From assembly GCF_900176535.1 (NCBI RefSeq), contig NZ_FWXT01000001.1:1178001-1242000 (forward strand): a stretch of DNA of 64,000 nt, given 5' to 3'. Each line of letters begins with the position of its first letter. Position 1 is the stretch's first letter. The notes beneath the pieces are model-generated. The model did not search any database. It saw only the letters and a program-made list of their open reading frames with translations, and was not told the DNA's origin. This stretch comes from Pedobacter africanus. GTDB taxonomy: Bacteria > Bacteroidota > Bacteroidia > Sphingobacteriales > Sphingobacteriaceae. The position numbers and the translations under genes are program-made. Below are positions 54,978-63,209 of the stretch, one piece after another.

Positions 54978-57900
54978 TTAAAATGTAATGTGCGCACCTA
55001 ATGATATCGTCCCTTGTGCAGGCCTCACATTAGTTATCTGCGAATTGTTCCTGTTAACTTCCGGATCAAAATCTAAGTCATTGGCCGTCCATAGCAGCAG
55101 GTTGTTTACGTTAACACGGAAGGTAATTGATTGTGCATTTATCTTATTTGCTACCAATTGTGGAAGTGAGTAGCTTAAACTAATATCCCTGATCTTTAAA
55201 TAATCGGCGGACAAAATTCTTGCACTTCCCAAATTGTAATAATTCAAATCTCTGGAGGCAGCAATTGTTGAATTGGCGACATATCTTGGGATGTCTGTAC
55301 GAGCCTCATCACCGGGAACCTTCCAGCGCTCTAAAAATCCGCGTTGGAAATTGTTGCCATAAATCACGGCATCTGTTGCCGTATTAACCCTCGGATCACG
55401 TATGACATGACCCGCATTGAAAATCATATTTATGCCTAAGTTGAAAGCTTTATATTGGAAATTATTGCCAAAGCCACCAGACAAAGGAGCCTGGGTTACG
55501 CCCATCCTAAGAATATCAGCAGGTAAGCTTACATTCGGAGCAGAGGTAACCGTTCCATCGGCAAGTCTGATTTGAGGATCTCCTGAGGCATTTAGCCCGG
55601 CATAATTGTAAGCATACAAAGAATAAAGTGATTGACCAACGATTGAAGTTGTTCCTTGAGAAAACGATGAGCCCACCAATCCTGCTCCGGTAGTAGCCAC
55701 ATTATTAAGGTTCAATTTGGTTAGCTTGTTTTTATTATAGCCTAACATTAAACTGCTGCTCCAGGTAAAATTCCTTGCCCTTAAATTAACTGAATTCAAG
55801 CCTATATCTATTCCCTTGTTCTGCATGGCCCCAAAATTGCCAGTTACGCTTGCATAACCTGTTAATGGAGAAGTAAGCACAATACCAATAAGGTCGTTGG
55901 TCTTTTTCAGGTAAACATCAACCGTAGCACTTAACCGATTGTTAAGCATAGCAAAGTCTAAACCTGCGTTATAGTTTTTAGTAAGTTCCCAGGTTAATTT
56001 GTCGTTGGCAGGAGTTCTTAAAACTAAACCAGATCCATTTACGGCATTCAAATTAACCTGAGCTGCAAAGATGTCAAAAGAAGCAGCTTGTCCAGGCAAC
56101 GGCACATTTCCTGTAATTCCATAGGTTAAGCGAAGATCTAAACGGTTTAACCAGTTAACCGGTTTCATGAACGCTTCGTTCCCCAAACTCCATTTTGCGC
56201 CTACGCTATATACAGGTTTGTTTTGGGCAGATTTATCAAAGCCAAAGAGATTGCCCTGATCTATCCTAAAGCTACCATTTAACGAATACTTTCTGGCAAA
56301 GGTATAAGCAGCACTGGCAACATAAGAAGTTGTTCTTACAATGGGTTGTTCTTTGATATCAGGACTAAGCGTTAATAAAGTTTGACCAGATACCGAGCCT
56401 GCTACTCCGGCTATTGTACCGGATGATAATCTAACAGCATCAACAAAATTGGAGGTTTGCGCATCCTCATCCCATCCATAAAAATATCCGTTGCTGTTGA
56501 TACCTTGTTCGCTTCTAGCTTCTTGTGCGAACATCGCGGTTAGCTGGTGTTTATCCCAGTCACGGTCATAGGTTAGCTGGTTTCTTATCGTCCAACTCTT
56601 TGTTAAAGAGTTTGTTGTTGCTAATGTTCCACCAAACTGAGGCAAATTATATACCGGTACAGAGGTTAAGGTAGGGGCAACTGTGAACCGTGTTTTCAAT
56701 ACCCTCACATCATAGTTGCGCTCATCTCTAACAGATCTGCCCACATTTGTCGCATAGTTGTAGCCATAAGTCCCCGTAAACCTTAAGCCTTCCAGGATAT
56801 CTATTGTTCCCCCGGCTTGAAATCTTGTGTTTAATAAATTTGTATTTGATTTGGCCCTGTCTTGTTCCAAAATTGGATTATAATCCAGGTTTATCCGGCT
56901 TCTTGCCTGAAAATCCAGGCGTCTTGCCTCAACAAATGCACCTGCCCAATTCACATTTAACGGATTACCATTTGAATCTTTCAGCAATTGGTATTCATTA
57001 TCTGCGATATTGCCAGGGATCGATACATTTTTACTATTAGTAATTCTATTATTAATTTCAGCATTCAGGTTTATTTTAATTCTTTTGCTCACGGTAAACT
57101 GATTATTAAGAAGAAGCTGATATGCATTGTCATTCTGACCAGGGGTATTGCTTACCCTGCCAACATGCTGGGCTAATCCATAAAATGAATGCACCTTGCC
57201 ACCTCCTGAAACCGATAGCGTCTGATTTAGAATGGATGCATCGCGGATCAAAAGATCGTTGATCTGATCTAAATTGGATAATTGTGATAAACTGTCCAAT
57301 TTAAAATTGGCCTGCGCCTGTGTAATCACATTTCTATTTGCATCATACAAAATCTGCAGATGTGGAGGTATCAAACCAATATTTTGTAATGCACTATAAC
57401 TTGTTGATGCGGAAAATAGAGGGAATAACTCTCTGGCAAGGGCTATATGTTCTGCATTAGAAATTCTCGGTATATAATAGCGGTCCGGGCGCCCGCTAAA
57501 CTCATAATAACCATCATAATCGATCTTAAGTTTATCCCCGCCTTTCCCCTTTTTTGTCACAACAACGATTACCCCATTTGCAGCTTTTGCACCCCAGATA
57601 GATGAGGCTGTAGCATCTTTGAGTATGGTAATGTCTTCAACGCTCTGCGCATTTAAATTGTCAAAAATTTCTCTGGAAACCTGGATACCGTCTACTACAT
57701 ATAAAGGTTCAGTATTAAGGTTAATAGAGGTAGTTCCCCGAATCACAATGCCACCGTTACCACCCGAACCGCTGGATAAACCAGGTACCAATCCTTCCAG
57801 GCGGTTAAGCAAGGTTGGTGAGCCGGCAGATCTGTCCAGCATCACTTTCAGGTTTGGCTTAGAAAATGAACCAGTACTACGCTCTTTAGAAATCTGCTGA

Positions 57901-58574
57901 TAACCGGTATTATAGGTGATCTGAACCTCAGAAAGATTGCTCGTTGACAGCGTCATTCTTACCGTTCCCATATCGGTTTTGGCAGTTAAGTTAAGCGGCT
58001 CGTACCCCATATAAGCAATGATAATGGTAGCATTTGCTTCAACGTTCAGTAAAATAAACTCGCCCCTGAGATTGGTGCTGCCCAATATTTGTTTGTCCCC
58101 TTCAACAAAGACAGAAGCACCAGCCAATGGCTCCCCTTTTTCATCCAGTACCTTTCCCCGAACGGTAATCTTATCCGTTAGAAAAGACGCCTTATTTAAA
58201 GGAGCAGAAGTTTCCTGCTGCTTTCTGATAGATATTGTCTTACCTTCTATCTCATATTTCAGGTTAAGTCCCTTAAGTGCCGAGCTTAGTACCTCCTCAA
58301 CGGTGGCATTGGTAACTGCAACCGACACCTTCTGATTGCTGGAAATCAGCTTATTTTCATAGAAAATATCAAATCCACTTTGTTTTCTGATTTCCTTCAG
58401 CACATCCTTAAGCGGAGTATTGGTTTGCGTCAAAGTTATGCGCTGGCCAAACGTTGCCGCGCTCAGCTGCATAAGGGATGCTATTAATATCACGGTGGTT
58501 AATCGCATAATTAGCAAAATTTTATGGTATAGCGGCAGGGATATACCGCATTTCCTGGTATAGTTTTTATACAT
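54978..58574 (-). CDS. SusC/RagA TonB-linked outer membrane protein with STN domain
   Basis: A 1198-aa importer, the largest in the window. The N-terminus MYKNYTRKCGISLPLYH precedes the signal core (MRLTTVILIASLMQLSAATF). The STN domain spans about 52-112 (TPLKDVLKEIRKQSGFDIFYEN ... EVLSSALKGLNLKYEIEGKTISI), a carboxypeptidase-regulatory domain about 133-215, then a plug (VIRGTTSIN, ILKDATASSIWGAKAANGVIVV). The segment before the plug is NTGYQQISKERSTGSFSKPN. The WGAKAANG form, where YGSRGANG is usual, marks a subgroup often followed by thioredoxin-like genes, as here. Confidence 0.94.
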   Translation of the reverse strand: MYKNYTRKCGISLPLYHKILLIMRLTTVILIASLMQLSAATFGQRITLTQTNTPLKDVLKEIRKQSGFDIFYENKLISSNQKVSVAVTNATVEEVLSSALKGLNLKYEIEGKTISIRKQQETSAPLNKASFLTDKITVRGKVLDEKGEPLAGASVFVEGDKQILGSTNLRGEFILLNVEANATIIIAYMGYEPLNLTAKTDMGTVRMTLSTSNLSEVQITYNTGYQQISKERSTGSFSKPNLKVMLDRSAGSPTLLNRLEGLVPGLSSGSGGNGGIVIRGTTSINLNTEPLYVVDGIQVSREIFDNLNAQSVEDITILKDATASSIWGAKAANGVIVVVTKKGKGGDKLKIDYDGYYEFSGRPDRYYIPRISNAEHIALARELFPLFSASTSYSALQNIGLIPPHLQILYDANRNVITQAQANFKLDSLSQLSNLDQINDLLIRDASILNQTLSVSGGGKVHSFYGLAQHVGRVSNTPGQNDNAYQLLLNNQFTVSKRIKINLNAEINNRITNSKNVSIPGNIADNEYQLLKDSNGNPLNVNWAGAFVEARRLDFQARSRINLDYNPILEQDRAKSNTNLLNTRFQAGGTIDILEGLRFTGTYGYNYATNVGRSVRDERNYDVRVLKTRFTVAPTLTSVPVYNLPQFGGTLATTNSLTKSWTIRNQLTYDRDWDKHQLTAMFAQEARSEQGINSNGYFYGWDEDAQTSNFVDAVRLSSGTIAGVAGSVSGQTLLTLSPDIKEQPIVRTTSYVASAAYTFARKYSLNGSFRIDQGNLFGFDKSAQNKPVYSVGAKWSLGNEAFMKPVNWLNRLDLRLTYGITGNVPLPGQAASFDIFAAQVNLNAVNGSGLVLRTPANDKLTWELTKNYNAGLDFAMLNNRLSATVDVYLKKTNDLIGIVLTSPLTGYASVTGNFGAMQNKGIDIGLNSVNLRARNFTWSSSLMLGYNKNKLTKLNLNNVATTGAGLVGSSFSQGTTSIVGQSLYSLYAYNYAGLNASGDPQIRLADGTVTSAPNVSLPADILRMGVTQAPLSGGFGNNFQYKAFNLGINMIFNAGHVIRDPRVNTATDAVIYGNNFQRGFLERWKVPGDEARTDIPRYVANSTIAASRDLNYYNLGSARILSADYLKIRDISLSYSLPQLVANKINAQSITFRVNVNNLLLWTANDLDFDPEVNRNNSQITNVRPAQGTISLGAHITF

Positions 58575-58666
58575 TTGTTAGGTTCGGTTAAGTAGCTGGC
58601 CTTGTGTCCTCGAAAAACGCTGGCTAGCTACGGTTTAACAGTTGATTTTTTAATTGTTCCGAATAC

Positions 58667-58700
58667 AACCAGGAGTGTTAACGCACTTCTGGTTTTTTTT
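58667..58700 (+). terminator. Hairpin with T run in the FecR-SusC gap
   Basis: Stem AACCAGGAGTG/CACTTCTGGTT (58667-58677 and 58684-58694, one G-T) with a 6-nt loop. The T run (58693-58700) follows on the plus strand, antisense to the operon; on the minus strand only the hairpin is present. It lies in the 195-bp gap between FecR and SusC, which otherwise shows nothing clear. Confidence 0.5.
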
Positions 58701-58769
58701 ATCCGGTACGCTGGCGCTCTTTATTGTAAATTTCTATCCATCCTATTGTTTTAAAGGTGAAATAATCTG

Positions 58770-59909
58770 TTATTTTGAAACGTAAATTTTTCTTCCATCT
58801 ACTTTGAAATGTACAAACCCTGATTTTTCAATTAGCTTAAGTACATCTTTTAACTTGTTGTTTCTTGAAATCCAGCCCCCGGTCTCTATACCCGAAGGTG
58901 TCGAAATTTCGTAAATCACCTCTACATCGTACCATCGGGCAATCTTTCGCATAGCCGCTGTAAACTCAAGGCCATCCAAATTAAAATCTCCATTTTTCCA
59001 GTCAACAATGTTTTCTATATTGGCTTTATTCACCTGAATGGAATTTCCATTATTTACCGCCTCCTGGCCAGGCTTTATGATCCGTCTATTTTCCCCTTCA
59101 GTTACATTTACCGATCCTTCCAAAAGCGTGGTTGCAACCGTTGGCTCATCTCCGTAGGCATTCACATTAAAATGTGTACCCAGCACCTCTACCTGCTGTC
59201 CTTTGCTTTCAACTACAAAAGGATGCGTTTTATCTTTAGCGATTTCGAAATACGCTTCTCCCGTAAGTTTGACTTTACGTTTTCCGCCTTCGGTTAAGCC
59301 TGCAGTATAGGTTAAACTCGAAGCAGCGTTAAGCCATACTTTACTTTTATCGGGTAGGGTTACGATATAGGTCTCTCCCTTGGCTGTACTTAAAGTGTTG
59401 ATTTTATTCGCTTCAGCACTTCCCTTTATTTCGTAGACCAGCTGTCCATCGGCAGATTTACTGATCTCTACCCCTGCCTCTTCGGCTAACTGTCCATTAA
59501 CTGCATCTGTTAACCTGATCTTTTTACCGCTGGCAAGGGTTAAGGTTGCACCCTGTTTACCCGGACCAATGTCGTTTTTTGCATAGTCCGCAGATCCTGA
59601 AATGAATTCGGAATGGCGAAGCCCAGAGAAAAACCAAATCCCGAAAACAATCGATACCAGCGCAGCAGCAGCTACTGCAATTCGAGGCCACAATGGCACA
59701 GGTGAAATACCAGCACCGGAAACTGATGCCGGAAGTTTAGCCCAGATCCGCTCTCCTATTAATTGTGCGTCTACGGCCGTATCGTCATCTTTGGCAGCAT
59801 CCGCAAAGCGATTAAATGCCTGTTCAACCTTCACGTTATCATCATGGGTGGTTAAACCCTCGTGATATTTGTCTAACAAGACTTTTGCTTGCTTAAAGTT
59901 TTCTTCCAT
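58770..59909 (-). CDS. FecR family anti-sigma factor
   Basis: A 379-aa anti-sigma factor. Cytoplasmic part 1-70, membrane helix about 73-92 (PRIAVAAAALVSIVFGIWFF), the FecR domain (TAKGETYIVTLPDKSKVWLNA, RKVKLTGEAYFEIAKDKTHPF, VLGTHFNVNAYGDEP) and C-terminal DUF4974 (VDWKNGDFNLDGLEFTAAMRK). It responds to the STN-bearing SusC downstream and controls the sigma factor encoded 61 bp upstream. Confidence 0.95.
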   Translation of the reverse strand: MEENFKQAKVLLDKYHEGLTTHDDNVKVEQAFNRFADAAKDDDTAVDAQLIGERIWAKLPASVSGAGISPVPLWPRIAVAAAALVSIVFGIWFFSGLRHSEFISGSADYAKNDIGPGKQGATLTLASGKKIRLTDAVNGQLAEEAGVEISKSADGQLVYEIKGSAEANKINTLSTAKGETYIVTLPDKSKVWLNAASSLTYTAGLTEGGKRKVKLTGEAYFEIAKDKTHPFVVESKGQQVEVLGTHFNVNAYGDEPTVATTLLEGSVNVTEGENRRIIKPGQEAVNNGNSIQVNKANIENIVDWKNGDFNLDGLEFTAAMRKIARWYDVEVIYEISTPSGIETGGWISRNNKLKDVLKLIEKSGFVHFKVDGRKIYVSK

Positions 59910-59970
59910 GGTTTAGTTGCTGGCTGTATAAAGGTAAAACGGGCAACTAAACAAAGAGTACTAGATGAAA

Positions 59971-60546
59971 CTAAAAAATAATTAGAAAAATATTCAGGGA
60001 GTCGCCCATTTTATCTTTTAGGGTACGAATGGCGTTGCTGATCTGGTTTTTTACCGTTTGCTGGGAAATGCCCAGTTCATCGGCAATTTCCTGGCTACTC
60101 TTAAACTCTTTGCGGCTCATTTCAAAAACCTGTCTCATTTTTTCGGGAAGGCGCTTAATTTCACGTTCAACAATGTCGTACAGTTCTTTTTCTATATACA
60201 GCTGATCGGGCATTACTTCTCCCGACTGGATGATCTGGTGGAGTTGCTCAAGATAACGGTTTGCCACATGGGTATGCCTCACCAAATCCAGGATCTTGTT
60301 TCGTGTTAACTTGTATAAAAATCCTGCCAGGGGCATTTCGGCAACCATCTGGTCCCTTTTATCCCAAAATACTACAAATACATCCTGTACCACGTCTTCC
60401 GCGCTGGTGCTGTCTTGCAGCAGCTTTCTGGCAAACCGGAACAGCAGCTGCCAATAACGGTCGTAGATCGCCCTGTAAGCCAGGGCATCACCTTTATTAA
60501 ACAACTTGCTCAGCTCTGTATCGGTATATTTACTGTATGCAGACAT
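59971..60546 (-). CDS. RNA polymerase ECF sigma-70 factor, FecI-like
   Basis: A 191-aa sigma factor. Region 2 (about 18-85): YRAIYDRYWQLLFRFARKLL, SAEDVVQDVFVVFWDKRDQM, LAGFLYKLTRNKILDLVRHT. Region 4 (about 125-180): EKMRQVFEMSRKEFKSSQEI, ADELGISQQTVKNQISNAIR. It is the first gene of the sigma/FecR/SusC/SusD/thioredoxin operon running down to 50424. Confidence 0.94.
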   Translation of the reverse strand: MSAYSKYTDTELSKLFNKGDALAYRAIYDRYWQLLFRFARKLLQDSTSAEDVVQDVFVVFWDKRDQMVAEMPLAGFLYKLTRNKILDLVRHTHVANRYLEQLHQIIQSGEVMPDQLYIEKELYDIVEREIKRLPEKMRQVFEMSRKEFKSSQEIADELGISQQTVKNQISNAIRTLKDKMGDSLNIFLIIF

Positions 60547-60601
60547 GATTTGCGAACTTAATTAATAATTCGGGCACAACCATACATTGCACAAGAATAA
60601 T

Positions 60602-60859
60602 TTACCATCCTACCCAAACACTATCACTTACATTTTTCCCATTACTTGCCTTGAAGGCAATATAACAATGCAGATCCTTGCCAGCAAAGCTGGCAGGGAG
60701 TTCTAAATCATCCCGACCGGCGCTTCTCCTGGCGCCGCTTAGCACATATACGGCTTTAAAAAGTTCCGGGCAGTAAACCAGCAGCATGGTCCTGTCGTTT
60801 TTAATGCCCCAATCCATGTCGACATCTACAGCCCAGGTGCAGCTGTTTTTTCTCTCCAT
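60602..60859 (-). pseudogene. C-terminal fragment of a DUF6266 family protein
   Basis: The last 75 or so codons match the end of DUF6266 proteins (SCTWAVDVDMDWG, NDRTMLLVYCPEL, LELPASFAGKDLHCYIAF, VSDSVWVGW), whose full length is about 200 aa. The N-terminal two thirds are missing. Its apparent ATG (60857-60859) lies within the coding part of a truncated toxin gene in another frame, so the fragment was joined there by a deletion or insertion. It could still be translated as an 85-aa product, but is best read as a remnant. Confidence 0.7.
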
Positions 60860-60933
60860 TTTTCTCTTACAAAAATCATAGTAGCATAAAGTGTTTCTTT
60901 AGCTTCAGGAGTTAGAAATATGGCTAAACTCAT
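60826..60933 (-). pseudogene. Truncated RelE/ParE-like toxin gene
   Basis: An ATG at 60931-60933 overlaps the antitoxin stop by 4 bp (ATGA), the usual coupling in toxin-antitoxin operons. It encodes MSLAIFLTPEAKETLYATMI, then FVREKWREK, the N-terminal strand and helix of a Bacteroidota RelE/ParE toxin (about 95 aa when complete). After about 29 residues the frame runs into the DUF6266 fragment and stops at 60826-60828 (35 codons in all). The catalytic part is absent, so the toxin is dead. Confidence 0.68.
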
Positions 60934-61154
60934 ATGCCCTTTAATTCCGTAACAATCTGTTCGAAAGGAATTAATTGGCCATCTTTTGCTTGCTTACGAC
61001 TTCTTTCCAAACCCTGTTTTACGTGTTTGGGCAATTCCGTTAAAAAATCTTTTTTCTCTGCATTAAATAACGCCCTGATCTTCTGAATAATGGTTTCATC
61101 CTCCGTATCAAGCAATAATTTAATCAGTTCAATTTTTTCGGTCTGCAAGTCCAT
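60930..61154 (-). CDS. Antitoxin-like protein of an interrupted RelE/ParE module
   Basis: A 74-aa protein started at the ATG at 61154 (MDLQTEKIELIKLLLDTEDE), the typical beginning of Bacteroidota antitoxin-like proteins encoded before RelE/ParE toxins; in-frame ATGs up to 61214 would add 20 residues not typical of the family. The C-terminal half (HVKQGLERSRKQAKDGQLIPFEQIVTELKG) is the usual toxin-wrapping tail. It is intact, while its toxin is truncated. GTGA-N11-TCAC at 61222-61240 upstream may be an operator. Confidence 0.65.
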   Translation of the reverse strand: MDLQTEKIELIKLLLDTEDETIIQKIRALFNAEKKDFLTELPKHVKQGLERSRKQAKDGQLIPFEQIVTELKGI

Positions 61155-61385
61155 ACCCAAATTTAGTGAAATTCTTTTAAATAACATCTGCGTTCTGTAT
61201 CTGTTCATAAACATTGTTTTTGTGAACTTAAGTATATCACATACTCAACCCACAGAAACAGCCAAATTTATTTTTAATTAGGGAGAATGTTTATCCGATC
61301 ATAATGGTGTTCAGGCACACTTTTATAGCTAATCTGCTAATTGTTAAAAATATACGGATTGAATTGAGCAGCGAGGCCCGAAAAC

Positions 61386-61414
61386 AAAAAAGCCTCAGAT
61401 TTCTCTGAGGCTTT
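61386..61414 (-). terminator. Terminator of the tRNA-Arg gene
   Basis: Perfect 11-bp stem AAAGCCTCAGA/TCTGAGGCTTT (61389-61399 and 61404-61414) with a TTTC loop. On the minus strand it begins 4 bp after the tRNA 3' end and is followed by TTTTTTGTTTT. Confidence 0.9.
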
Positions 61415-61417
61415 CAG

Positions 61418-61491
61418 TGCACTGGTAGGGATTCGAACCCCAAACCTTCTCATCCGTAGTGAGATGCTCTATCCAGTTGAGCTACAAGTGC
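61418..61491 (-). tRNA. tRNA-Arg (anticodon ACG)
   Basis: 74-nt cloverleaf on the minus strand, starting GCACTTGTAGCTCAACTGGA. The D arm is GCTC...GAGC; the anticodon arm is TCTCA-CTACGGA-TGAGA, with anticodon ACG; the T arm is TGGGG-TTCGAAT-CCCTA; the discriminator is A and no CCA is encoded. The acceptor stem GCACTTG/CCAGTGC has one mismatch (T6 opposite C67). ACG (read as ICG) decodes CGU/CGC/CGA. Confidence 0.93.
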
Positions 61492-61599
61492 ATTTTTAAC
61501 GTTCTCCCGTTTCGTTAACGGACTGCAAAAGTAATGCTTGAAATTGAATTTCGCAATTTTTTTTGAAATAATTCTGTCCAGAACGTTAAAAAAATATGG

Positions 61600-62064
61600 T
61601 TATGCTTCTATAGATTTTTTAATTGCATCAAAATCAGGCATGTTACCTGCATCTTCCAATACTTCTGCATGGATAATTTTTCCTGCTTCATCAATCACAA
61701 AAGCTGCCCTCTTCGAAACCCCTTTTAAATTAAAGACGAAATCTTCATAAAATGCGCCATACGCTTTTGATATTTCTTTATTAAAATCTGAAAGCAGAGG
61801 AAACTGATAAGCCTGGTCTTCTTTAAATTTCGCAAGTGTAAACGGAGAATCCACTGAAATGCCTACCACATCAGCATTCATTCCTTCATAATAGCCAAAG
61901 CTATCTCTCATGGTACACAACTGTGCTGTGCAAACTCCTGTAAATGCCATAGGAAAAAAATGTACTACCAATTTTCTGCCTTTATAATCCGAAAGTGATA
62001 CTTCTTTCAACTCAGAACTGAATAACTTAAAATCAGGGGCCTGATCACCAATTTGTAATGCCAT
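61600..62064 (-). CDS. Peroxiredoxin (AhpC/TSA family, AhpE/Bcp-like)
   Basis: A 154-aa cytoplasmic thiol peroxidase. It starts MALQIGDQAPDFKLFSSELK and has the active-site motif FFPMAFTGVCTAQLC with peroxidatic Cys45 (P-x3-T-x2-C) and a second cysteine, Cys50, five residues on, as possible resolving residue. VVGISVDSPFTLAKF and YGAFYEDFVFNLKG, followed by the RAAFVIDEAGKIIHAEV strand, complete the thioredoxin-like fold. It reduces peroxides with thioredoxin or a similar donor. The RmlD-like gene precedes it by 20 bp, so they may be cotranscribed. Confidence 0.92.
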   Translation of the reverse strand: MALQIGDQAPDFKLFSSELKEVSLSDYKGRKLVVHFFPMAFTGVCTAQLCTMRDSFGYYEGMNADVVGISVDSPFTLAKFKEDQAYQFPLLSDFNKEISKAYGAFYEDFVFNLKGVSKRAAFVIDEAGKIIHAEVLEDAGNMPDFDAIKKSIEA

Positions 62065-62084
62065 ATTGAACTCTTTTTATATGA

Positions 62085-62990
62085 TTAATGTTGTTTTAAT
62101 TGCTCATCTATTATCGCTAGCCCCTCGTTAAAACTATGTGGGTGATAGCCCAGATCCTTAATAGTTTTATCCAGAATGAAGCCGGTCCTTACCGGTCTTT
62201 TTGCGGCCTGGTTTAAAGCGGCGCTGCCAATCTCGCTGATCAGGCTTTCATCCAGGTTCCAGAAAGCGGCAACCCTTCTAACCAACTCAACAATACTCAT
62301 CATATCCTTACCCGATGCATTATAAACACCACGTGCATCTTTTTCTACAGCAAGCAGACAACAATCTGCCAGGTCTTCCGCCAGGGTAGGCATCCGCCAC
62401 TGGTCGTTCACCACATTTATAGGACTTCCTTTTTCAAGTGCCCCTTTTGCCCACAAAACGATATTGCTTCTACTCATATCGCTTACAATACCGTATACAA
62501 TAATGGTACGAAGAATCGCCCAGCGACAGGCAGAACCTTTGATCACTTCCTCTGCCTCCAGTTTTGTAACCCCGTAATAACTTAACGGATTTGGTGCTGC
62601 CAGTTCATCATAAGGCCCATGTGCACCGTCAAAAATAAAATCGGTAGACAAATGCACCAATTGTATATTGTGCAATTCGCACAAAGACACCAGGGTTTTA
62701 ACAGCACCTACATTTAACTGGTAAGCAAGCTTCTGCTTCAATTCACAAGTATCTACATTGGTCATTGCAGCTGTATGGATAATGGCATCAGGCTGGTATT
62801 TTTCCACAACTGCTTTTACATTGTCCGGATCAAGTATATCCATTTCTGCATACAGATAGCCCGCTTTCAAAGGGTACCTGTTGGCCCCTTTGGAAGTTGC
62901 AACCAGGTTAAATTGATTTGTAACCAGCAGTCTTTCTGTAATTTTCTGACCTAAAAGGCCGTTGCTTCCTGTTACCAGTACTGTTTTCAT
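62085..62990 (-). CDS. SDR family NAD(P)-dependent reductase, RmlD-like (dTDP-4-dehydrorhamnose reductase family)
   Basis: A 301-aa protein: nucleotide-binding TGSNGLLGQKI at 7-17 (GxxGxxG), DAIIHTAAMTNVDTCE, STDFIFDGAHGPYDE and catalytic YYGVTKLEAEE (YxxxK). The C-terminal VYNASGKDMMSIVELVRRVA and RPVRTGFILDKTIKDLGY are typical of RmlD and NAD-dependent epimerases. A true RmlD would sit with rmlABC, which are absent here, so the substrate may differ. It is divergent from atpD across 219 bp. Confidence 0.85.
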   Translation of the reverse strand: MKTVLVTGSNGLLGQKITERLLVTNQFNLVATSKGANRYPLKAGYLYAEMDILDPDNVKAVVEKYQPDAIIHTAAMTNVDTCELKQKLAYQLNVGAVKTLVSLCELHNIQLVHLSTDFIFDGAHGPYDELAAPNPLSYYGVTKLEAEEVIKGSACRWAILRTIIVYGIVSDMSRSNIVLWAKGALEKGSPINVVNDQWRMPTLAEDLADCCLLAVEKDARGVYNASGKDMMSIVELVRRVAAFWNLDESLISEIGSAALNQAAKRPVRTGFILDKTIKDLGYHPHSFNEGLAIIDEQLKQH

Positions 62991-63117
62991 TAGCGTCTAA
63001 TTTATTTATAAACAGCTGTTTTGGTCGGCTAAAACCAGAGAATTCAAGCTGCTTTACCTTCTGCGAAAATACCATTTTAAAAACTGTTGAAAAACTTTTT
63101 ATTTATGTGTGTAATTC

Positions 63118-63139
63118 TTGTATAAAAATTTTAACTTTG
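63118..63139 (+). promoter_or_regulatory. Putative atpD promoter (-7 box)
   Basis: TAACTTTG (63132-63139) matches the Bacteroidota -7 consensus TAnnTTTG, 70 bp before the atpD start. TTG at 63118-63120 lies upstream but only 11 bp away, shorter than usual, so the -33 element is unsure. Confidence 0.5.
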
Positions 63140-63209
63140 CAAACCAAATTGTAAGCTCATAAAAGGGCCTTTAACAAATTGATATTTATAATTTTACCCA
63201 AAACAATAT

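Noticed and set aside
22561..61414. Terminators at 22561-22597 and 61386-61414 as copies of a dispersed repeat
   Set aside because: They share GCCT(T/C)AGA-TTTC-TCT(A/G)AGGC, but this looks like independent strong terminator design with the same loop; only two copies exist.
61380..61500. tRNA gene as integration site of an element carrying the broken toxin module
   Set aside because: No integrase and no direct repeat of the tRNA 3' end were found in the flanking 3 kb.
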